Part shown: positions 1-4,516 of the stretch, in pieces
How the letters are laid out: each line of letters begins with the position of its first letter
Numbering within the stretch: the stretch's first letter is position 1
Position numbers and translations under genes: made by a program
From: Chloroflexota bacterium
Lineage (GTDB): Bacteria; Chloroflexota; Anaerolineae; Promineifilales; Promineifilaceae
Assembly: GCA_024223125.1 (NCBI GenBank)
Contig: JAAEOP010000097.1
Location: forward strand, 1-5,746
Length of the DNA: 5,746 bases
Direction of reading: 5' to 3'
The notes under the pieces: generated by a model
Told to the model about the DNA's origin: nothing
The model's database searches: none
The model's input: only the letters and a program-made list of their open reading frames with translations

Positions 1-680
1 AGTTTGAGAGCTATTTCAAAAGCGGTAGCGTAGTTGAATCCCCGGCCAATGACGACACAATGCTGCATGTAACGGTAACGGGGGGCGATGTGGGCGATTG
101 TCTCCTGCAAATTGAGGGTTGTTTGTACGGCCGCTGGCATCTCCTCAAGCGACTGTACCATGCTGCTATCATCAGCCAATGTGGCGCTCAACAAAGCAAT
201 CGCTGCTAGAGATGTGGTATACGTTTTGGTGGCTGCCACCGCATTTTCAGGGCCAGCTTGCAAGTTGATGACAAAATCCCCTTGTTGGGCTAAATCAGAA
301 TGGGGGGTGTTAGTGAGTACGGCCGTTAACGCCCCCTGCCGTTTCGCTTCTGCCAACACAGCCACAATATCCGGGCTTTTGCCACTCTGGCTAATGCCCA
401 ATACCAAAGCGCCATCCAGACGAGGCGGCCGTTGGTAAAGAGAAAACAAACTCGGCGTTGCTAAACCTACCGCAAGCTGATTATTGGCCCCCAGCACATA
501 TTTTGCATACCGCGCCGCATTATCGCTGGTTCCGCGAGCGGCAATAAGCACATGCGTAATCTCCTGTTTCTGAATTGCTTGAGCCAATTGTTGAATGGTT
601 TCTGTTTCGTGGCTTAAAAGACGGCCGATAGCCGCCGGCTGTTCATGAATTTCCTGGTAGAGATGGGTTTTCGTTAGCAT
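1..680 (-). CDS. Double-SIS sugar-phosphate protein, GlmS-like/NagB-II-type glucosamine-6-phosphate deaminase (3' end outside window)
   Basis: The frame is open from ATG at 680 to the window edge, giving 226 residues. The family usually has about 340, so most of the second SIS domain is missing. The first SIS domain (about residues 40-165) shows ARGTSDNAA (48-56), SQSGKSPD (97-104) and ATKTYT (150-155), which form the sugar-phosphate pocket in GlmS-type proteins. [15 protein letters not shown] (212-226) opens the second domain and matches the GlmS isomerase region around E-x-x-L/A-K. There is no N-terminal cysteine glutaminase domain, so it is not a complete GlmS. Directly after nagA, the likely role is cytoplasmic conversion of glucosamine-6-P to fructose-6-P and ammonia, replacing classical NagB; this is inferred from context. 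An AgaS-like or other SIS isomerase role is possible. The start is six bases after the nagA stop (TAA-AATAAT-ATG). The nearest purine-rich ribosome site, GAGGAA, is about 15 bases upstream, so expression is probably coupled to nagA. Confidence 0.88.
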   Translation of the reverse strand, partial: MLTKTHLYQEIHEQPAAIGRLLSHETETIQQLAQAIQKQEITHVLIAARGTSDNAARYAKYVLGANNQLAVGLATPSLFSLYQRPPRLDGALVLGISQSGKSPDIVAVLAEAKRQGALTAVLTNTPHSDLAQQGDFVINLQAGPENAVAATKTYTTSLAAIALLSATLADDSSMVQSLEEMPAAVQTTLNLQETIAHIAPRYRYMQHCVVIGRGFNYATAFEIALK

Positions 681-686
681 ATTATT

Positions 687-1898
687 TTAAGACTGTTCCT
701 CTGCTTCATAAATAATTTTTCCGGCCACAATTGTTTTGGCAACGTCCAAATTATGATCTAGCAATACAAAATCGGCCGCATAACCTGCCTGAATTTTTCC
801 TGTTTCTAAATTTAACAAATCGGCCGGCATATGGGTAACAGTGGCCACGGCTTCGGGTAAGGTGCAGCCGGTGTATTGGATGAGGTTCCGCACGGCCGCG
901 TCCAACGACAACACACTGCCAGCCAATGTGCCATCGGCCAAACGAGCAGTCAGGCAAACCGCGTCCGATTCTGCTCGCACATTCACTTGTTTATCACCCA
1001 GCTTGTATGTGCCCGGCGGCATACCCAGAGCGGCCATGGCGTCTGAAACTAGATTGAGCCGCTGGGCGGCCGTTTGCCATGCCATCTTCACCAGAGCCGG
1101 ATGGACATGAATGCCATCGGGAACCAGGCCAATGGTTACTCGATCATCAGACAGCAAAGCGCCGGCCAAACCGGGCTGCCGGTGATGGATGCCGCTCATG
1201 GCATTGAACAGATGGGTTCCGTAACGAATGCCATTGTCAAAACCCAGTCTCGCCTCTGTAAATGTTGCTAAAGAATGACCGGCGCTGACGAGAATACCGC
1301 GTTCGGCCAATGCTTGAATAACGGCCGCCGCTCCCGGCAGTTCTGGAGCCAATGTCACCAGGCGCATGCCATTTTCTGGCGACCATTCGCGCACGGCCGT
1401 TAAATCTGGCTGGCGTAAAGAGGCTGAATCATGCGCCCCTTGTTTGCCTGGGTTCAGAAACGGCCCTTCAAAATGCAATCCTAGAGGAAGAGCGCCGCTA
1501 AATTCGGCTGGTGGCCCGTTCGCCAGGATGTCTTGTGCTTGTTGGTATGTGTGCCAGGGGGCTGTGATGATGGTCGGCAGAAAAGTGGTAACGCCAAATT
1601 GAGGTAGGCGGGCGGCTACATTCCAGATTGTGCCCGGATCGGCCGTAAAGTCATGACCAAAACCACCGTTAAGCTGCAAATCTATAAAACCGGGCGCAAC
1701 AGTGAACCCCGCAGCATTGAGAATGGGGGTGTGGGGTGGCAAGAGGGGGTGGGGTGTGGGTAGGATTTTGCAGATACGGCCGTTGTCATCAACCACCAAC
1801 GATCCATTTTCAATAACCCCGGTGGGCGTAATAAGCGTAGCCTGGCTAATCCCCCGAATTTTCCTCCCGTCTAAATGCCGATCTACTTCACAATTCAT
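687..1898 (-). CDS. nagA: N-acetylglucosamine-6-phosphate deacetylase
   Basis: This 403-residue amidohydrolase-fold enzyme removes acetate from GlcNAc-6-P to give glucosamine-6-P in the cytoplasm. PGFIDLQLNG (69-78) carries Gln75 and Asn77 where many amidohydrolases have HxH. E. coli NagA has the same Q-x-N and uses one metal. Other family landmarks are LHFEGPFLNPGKQGAH (Glu144), SAGHS (His208), GTHLFNAM (His229), HRQPGLAGA (Arg240), DGIHVH (His264) and the catalytic-Asp motif LVSDAM (Asp286). These correspond to E. coli Glu131, His195, His216, His251 and Asp273. A short Pro/His-rich loop (residues 47-58) is encoded by a G-rich mirror repeat, with almost no net length change against E. coli NagA. 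The ATG at 1898 is the only standard in-frame start before the conserved region. It adds about 16 residues to the usual N-terminus, lacks a Shine-Dalgarno, and lies in a 21-bp duplication. Coupling to nagZ translation is likely. Confidence 0.96.
   Translation of the reverse strand: MNCEVDRHLDGRKIRGISQATLITPTGVIENGSLVVDDNGRICKILPTPHPLLPPHTPILNAAGFTVAPGFIDLQLNGGFGHDFTADPGTIWNVAARLPQFGVTTFLPTIITAPWHTYQQAQDILANGPPAEFSGALPLGLHFEGPFLNPGKQGAHDSASLRQPDLTAVREWSPENGMRLVTLAPELPGAAAVIQALAERGILVSAGHSLATFTEARLGFDNGIRYGTHLFNAMSGIHHRQPGLAGALLSDDRVTIGLVPDGIHVHPALVKMAWQTAAQRLNLVSDAMAALGMPPGTYKLGDKQVNVRAESDAVCLTARLADGTLAGSVLSLDAAVRNLIQYTGCTLPEAVATVTHMPADLLNLETGKIQAGYAADFVLLDHNLDVAKTIVAGKIIYEAEEQS
1725..1760 (+). 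repeat. G-rich mirror repeat with quadruplex potential inside nagA
   Basis: The plus strand (template for nagA) has G-runs of 5, 4, 5, 4 and 3 separated by short T-containing spacers. GGGTGTGGGGTGG at 1727-1739 is mirrored exactly by 1748-1760 read backwards (13 bases). On the coding strand it gives the Pro/His-rich peptide PTPHPLLPPHTP, a loop before the metal-site strand of NagA. Confidence 0.75.
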
Positions 1899-1923
1899 TA
1901 TTAATTATTCACAATTCATTATT
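1887..1923. repeat. 21-bp-period direct duplication at the nagZ/nagA junction
   Basis: TTCACAATTCATTATT (plus strand) occurs perfectly at 1887-1902 and 1908-1923, a 16-base identity with a period of 21. On the coding strand each copy contains ATG AAT TGT GAA. The copy nearer nagZ overlaps its stop codon (TAATG); the other provides the nagA start. Removing one 21-bp unit would leave a classical TAATG stop-start overlap. The spacer is very AT-rich (AATAATTAAT type). It could be a local tandem duplication or a remnant of a dispersed AT-rich repeat. Confidence 0.85.
1905..1919 (-). other. Five-codon mini-ORF (MNCE-stop) between nagZ and nagA
   Basis: ATG at 1919-1917 shares its A with the last base of the nagZ TAA stop (TAATG). 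It reads ATG AAT TGT GAA TAA, ending at 1905, and is in frame with the nagA ATG seven codons later. The same four codons open nagA. A ribosome finishing nagZ could reinitiate here and then again at nagA. Translation is inference; the mini-ORF itself is read directly from the sequence. Confidence 0.45.
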
Positions 1924-3523
1924 CGTCCCACTCTCGCACTTCCCCATATCCAAAAGAATACAACCCTTCGATTGTTACCGGCAGACGGCCGTTAATAGGA
2001 GCCTTCCCAAACATAGCCGCCGCCAACGCCTGCATGGATGGGGGCAAAATGCTGTACGTACAAAGATACACGTCCGCCTGCGGAAAAGCCCGCAAATCAT
2101 ACGGAGTACGCAAAGCAACCATGATTGTAGGCATATTTAGCGCCAGCAGCCCATTTGCCAGCGCTGCCTGTTCTGGCTGCATTCCGGCATTGATTGTGCC
2201 CACAATGAGCAAATCATATCCGGCAAGCTGCGCTTTTAGGCCGCTGATTTCAGCTTTGGGGGGGCGGTGGCTGCTGATAAATTCGTCAACGGCCGGATGG
2301 TATTCCCGAACGGCCGTAGCCAATGTGGGTGTAATGAAAGAACTGGTATCGGCCGGGGTCAAATCTTCTGGTTGGGGCATGACGACGGCGATACGGGCTT
2401 CACTGGGCAAATTCAACGGCAGCAAATTGGCTTCATCCCGCACCAAAGTGATGGCGCGTTGGGCTAATTCCTGGGCTAATTGTTGATGGGCGGCCCCGTT
2501 GACAATGGCAATATCCGGCTGCATTTGTTGTCCCGCCCAGGACTTGAGGTTTTTAATGCGTTGGATGGAATGGGTTAGATGGACGTCCCGAATGAGGTCA
2601 CGGCCGTAGGCCAACTGTAAACCGGCCAGAATACGTTCCTGTACCTCTGGCTGATTGGTAGTCAGCATCAAATCTACTTCGGCACGCGCGGCCGCAATCA
2701 CATCCACAATTTGTCCTGCCCCCTGCGTAATCGCCCCCATATCCAGTGCATCGGTAATGACCACACCTTCAAAGCCAAGCTCCTGCCGCACCAGGTCGTG
2801 CATGACGGCGCGGGAGAGGGTAGCGGGCAGTTCGCTTGTGCCGGTTAGGGAAGGAATGGCAAAATGGCCGGTCATCACCAGTTTGGCTCCGGCGTCTATG
2901 GCTGCTTGAAACGGCCGTAATTCCACCCGCGTCAATCGTTCCCGGCTGTGGTCAATCAGCGGCATCTGGTAATGGGAATCTACTATGGCATCCCCCTTAC
3001 CGGGGAAATGTTTAATTGTGGCCGCAACTGTGGCCGATTGAAAACCTTCTGTGATGGCGGCGGCCATGTCGGCCGCCAACGCCGCATCATCCCCAAAAGT
3101 ACGCACCCCAGCGGCCGGATTGTCAGGATTACTGTTGATGTCGCAGTTTGGTGCATAGTTGATATTGATGCCCATGGCCGCACATTCACGCCCCATCGCT
3201 TGCCCCACACGAAAGGTTAAATCCCGGTCACGGACTGCGCCCAGCGCCATGTTTCCGGCGAACTGAGTCGTTTCTTCGCCCAGTGCATTCAACTGCCCTC
3301 CTTCTTGATCGGTGGCAATGAGTAATGGAGGCTGCCCCGCTTGGTGGGCCAATGTTTGCAACTGGGTTGTTAGTTCTCGCACCTGCCCCGGTGTTTTAAC
3401 GTTTAACGGCCGAAACAAAGAGATACCGCCTAACGGCCGTGTGTCAATCCACTCCGCAATCCGATCTGGCACAGCATACCCGTTAAAAGCCAACATCAAT
3501 TTATAGCCAAGCTGTTCTTTCAT
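1919..3523 (-). CDS. nagZ: Glycoside hydrolase family 3 beta-N-acetylhexosaminidase (NagZ type, two-domain)
   Basis: This 534-residue protein is predicted to release terminal beta-linked GlcNAc. The GH3 TIM-barrel (about 1-330) contains DQEGGQL (72-78), the NPDNPAAGVRTFGDD signature (132-146), KHFPGKGDAIVDSH (171-184) and VITDALDMGAI (255-265). By family knowledge, Asp182/His184 form the Asp-His general acid/base dyad and Asp258 is the nucleophile, as in B. subtilis NagZ (Asp232/His234, Asp318). A second GH3 domain (about 350-520) begins at ITLVRDEANLLPL and includes RTPYDLRAFPQADVYLCTYS. No signal peptide is visible, so a cytoplasmic enzyme acting on imported sugars is expected. Position 176 is Lys where the family usually has His. 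Some NagZ-like GH3 enzymes act as phosphorylases, which the sequence cannot exclude. I chose ATG at 3523 because AAAGG precedes it by about eight bases. A longer in-frame reading from 3745 merely translates the palindromic repeat (peptide WIPAFAGMT) and overlaps malG. Confidence 0.94.
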   Translation of the reverse strand: MKEQLGYKLMLAFNGYAVPDRIAEWIDTRPLGGISLFRPLNVKTPGQVRELTTQLQTLAHQAGQPPLLIATDQEGGQLNALGEETTQFAGNMALGAVRDRDLTFRVGQAMGRECAAMGININYAPNCDINSNPDNPAAGVRTFGDDAALAADMAAAITEGFQSATVAATIKHFPGKGDAIVDSHYQMPLIDHSRERLTRVELRPFQAAIDAGAKLVMTGHFAIPSLTGTSELPATLSRAVMHDLVRQELGFEGVVITDALDMGAITQGAGQIVDVIAAARAEVDLMLTTNQPEVQERILAGLQLAYGRDLIRDVHLTHSIQRIKNLKSWAGQQMQPDIAIVNGAAHQQLAQELAQRAITLVRDEANLLPLNLPSEARIAVVMPQPEDLTPADTSSFITPTLATAVREYHPAVDEFISSHRPPKAEISGLKAQLAGYDLLIVGTINAGMQPEQAALANGLLALNMPTIMVALRTPYDLRAFPQADVYLCTYSILPPSMQALAAAMFGKAPINGRLPVTIEGLYSFGYGEVREWDE

Positions 3524-3526
3524 ATA

Positions 3527-3536
3527 TTTAACCTTT
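3527..3536. repeat. 10-bp direct repeat, left copy (candidate target-site duplication)
   Basis: TTTAACCTTT on the plus strand reads AAAGGTTAAA on the coding strand. Here it supplies the AAAGG Shine-Dalgarno and part of the spacer of nagZ. The identical partner is at 3630-3639. Confidence 0.7.
3531..3536 (-). promoter_or_regulatory. Ribosome binding site of nagZ
   Basis: AAAGGT on the minus strand, seven bases before the ATG at 3523, sets the nagZ start. It lies within the left copy of the 10-bp direct repeat. Confidence 0.7.
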
Positions 3537-3551
3537 GGAACTATACATGTC

Positions 3552-3571
3552 ATTCCTGCGAAGGCAGGAAT
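3552..3571. repeat. Hairpin 1 of the palindromic element
   Basis: ATTCCTGC, loop GAAG, GCAGGAAT: a perfect 8-bp stem with a 4-base loop. No T-run follows on either strand, so it is not a standard intrinsic terminator. In the transcript it could stabilise mRNA or dampen read-through between the permease and nagZ cistrons (inference). Confidence 0.85.
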
Positions 3572-3583
3572 CCACACATCTGA

Positions 3584-3603
3584 ATACTCGCCTTCGCGAG
3601 TAT
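3584..3603. repeat. Hairpin 2 of the palindromic element
   Basis: ATACTCGC, loop CTTC, GCGAGTAT: a perfect 8-bp stem with a 4-base loop, lying in the opposite orientation to hairpin 1. Read in the same orientation, its stem differs from hairpin 1 at three base pairs, all with paired changes, and its loop is the same GAAG. Confidence 0.85.
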
Positions 3604-3629
3604 GACAGTCGAGGGATGGCTGTATAGTT

Positions 3630-3639
3630 TTTAACCTTT
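3630..3639. repeat. 10-bp direct repeat, right copy (candidate target-site duplication)
   Basis: TTTAACCTTT reads AAAGGTTAAA on the coding strand. Here it encodes the last Lys-Gly codons and the TAA stop of the MalG-like permease. The identical partner lies across the 93-bp element, at 3527-3536. Confidence 0.7.
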
Positions 3640-4515
3640 TACAGAGCCGGCCAACATGCCGCGCACAAAATACCGTTGCAGAGCAAAAAAGACAATCAGG
3701 GGCACAATCATGGTAATAAAAGCGCCGGCCGTAAGCAAATGCCACGCCTCCCCTTTGGTACCTATCATTGCCGACAGCCGTGAGGTGACAATGGCTACAT
3801 CAGGATTTGTGCCCAGGAAAACCAACGCCACCAACAAATCATTCCATACCCATAAAAACTGAAAAATAGCGAATGAAGCAATTGCCGGTACGGACAAAGG
3901 CAACACCAGGCGCACAAAAGCGGTGTAATGGGACGCGCCGTCAATCCAGGCCGACTCAAATAATTCCTGTGGTAGTTGCGAGATGTAATTATAAAGCAGA
4001 TACACTGCCAATGGCAGACCAAAACCGGTATGTGCCAGCCAGGTTCCTAAAAATGTGCCGTTCAAATCAAGGTCAGTATACAGGCGCAAGATGGGGATCA
4101 AGGCCATTTGCAGGGGAACCACGAGCAAACCAACCACAATGGCAAACAACAGATCACGGCCGGGAAAACGCATCCAGGCAAAGGCATAGGCGGCAAAAGC
4201 AGCCAGGGTAATAGGAATGACTGTGGCCGGAATGGTGATGATGAGGCTATTGATGAAGGCGTTAGCCATGCCATCGGCCGTTAAAACAGCATTGTAATTT
4301 TCCATCGTCCATTGAGATGCTTCCAGGGGGTGAGCGATGGCCGTCCACCAACCAGTGGTGCGAATATCATTCGGGTTGCGGAACGAGCTGACCAACATCC
4401 CTACCGAAGGCAATGTCCACAGAATACAAATCATAATGACAGCCAACCTGACCGGCGCTTGTTGGAAAAAGCGTTGCAGACGACTGGTGCGGAAATTCGG
4501 ATTATAGGAACTCAT
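3631..4515 (-). CDS. Carbohydrate ABC transporter permease, MalG-like (CUT1 family)
   Basis: This 294-residue inner-membrane protein has about six hydrophobic segments (roughly 24-45, 88-112, 122-143, 155-177, 207-233 and 262-281). The cytoplasmic EAA loop, ELFESAWIDGASHYTAFVRL (184-203) followed by LPLSVPAI, contacts the ATPase subunit. The C-terminus RYFVRGMLAGSVKG is typical of MalG-type subunits. It should pair with the MalF-like permease encoded just upstream. Clustering with nagZ and nagA suggests GlcNAc, chitobiose or related oligosaccharides as substrate, but the permease sequence does not prove this. The ATG at 4515 is one base after the upstream TAA (TAA-T-ATG), a translationally coupled arrangement. 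An in-frame extension to 4584 would overlap the upstream gene and adds residues unlike the family, so I rejected it. The last codons and stop (AAA GGT TAA A) form one copy of a 10-bp direct repeat flanking the downstream element. Confidence 0.93.
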   Translation of the reverse strand: MSSYNPNFRTSRLQRFFQQAPVRLAVIMICILWTLPSVGMLVSSFRNPNDIRTTGWWTAIAHPLEASQWTMENYNAVLTADGMANAFINSLIITIPATVIPITLAAFAAYAFAWMRFPGRDLLFAIVVGLLVVPLQMALIPILRLYTDLDLNGTFLGTWLAHTGFGLPLAVYLLYNYISQLPQELFESAWIDGASHYTAFVRLVLPLSVPAIASFAIFQFLWVWNDLLVALVFLGTNPDVAIVTSRLSAMIGTKGEAWHLLTAGAFITMIVPLIVFFALQRYFVRGMLAGSVKG

Positions 4516-4516
4516 A

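Larger units (their letters stand above)
3537..3629. mobile_element. 93-bp palindromic MITE/REP-pair-like element between malG and nagZ
   Basis: The segment ends in inverted repeats AACTATACA (3539-3547) and TGTATAGTT (3621-3629). Inside these, TGTCAT (3548-3553) pairs with ATGACA (3602-3607), and GCGAAGGC (3558-3565) is the reverse complement of GCCTTCGC (3590-3597). Each arm also forms its own 8-bp hairpin. The segment is bounded by a 10-bp direct repeat TTTAACCTTT (3527-3536 and 3630-3639). No coding capacity is present, so any mobility would need a transposase in trans. The left arm resembles the dispersed GTCATTCCTGCGAAGGCAGG-type hairpin repeats of many bacterial genomes, recognisable by the spurious peptide WIPAFAGMT. 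Two bases (GG) lie between the left direct repeat and the terminal repeat, so the exact boundary is uncertain. Confidence 0.7.

Noticed and set aside
88..438. Plus-strand open frame of 116 codons
   Set aside because: It is the antisense shadow of the conserved SIS gene; the same holds for the other plus-strand frames opposite nagA, nagZ and the permeases.
1848..1868. Internal nagA start at an ATT codon behind GGGAGG (1863-1868)
   Set aside because: The ATT codons lie 3 or 12 bases after the purine run, poor spacings, and ATT starts are very rare; ATG at 1898 is kept.
1887..1923. CRP-like operator from the two TTGTGAA copies
   Set aside because: The copies are direct, not inverted, repeats and lie at a gene junction without a recognisable promoter.
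2258..2264. G7 homopolymer in nagZ as a phase-variation tract
   Set aside because: Seven bases is short, it lies in the second domain well inside an intact frame, and nothing else suggests phase variation.
3539..3629. Intrinsic terminator between malG and nagZ
   Set aside because: The hairpins are strong, but no T-run follows them on either strand.
3524..3745. N-terminal extension of nagZ to 3745 (608 residues)
   Set aside because: It translates the palindromic repeat and the end of the malG gene in another frame, and a good Shine-Dalgarno precedes the ATG at 3523.
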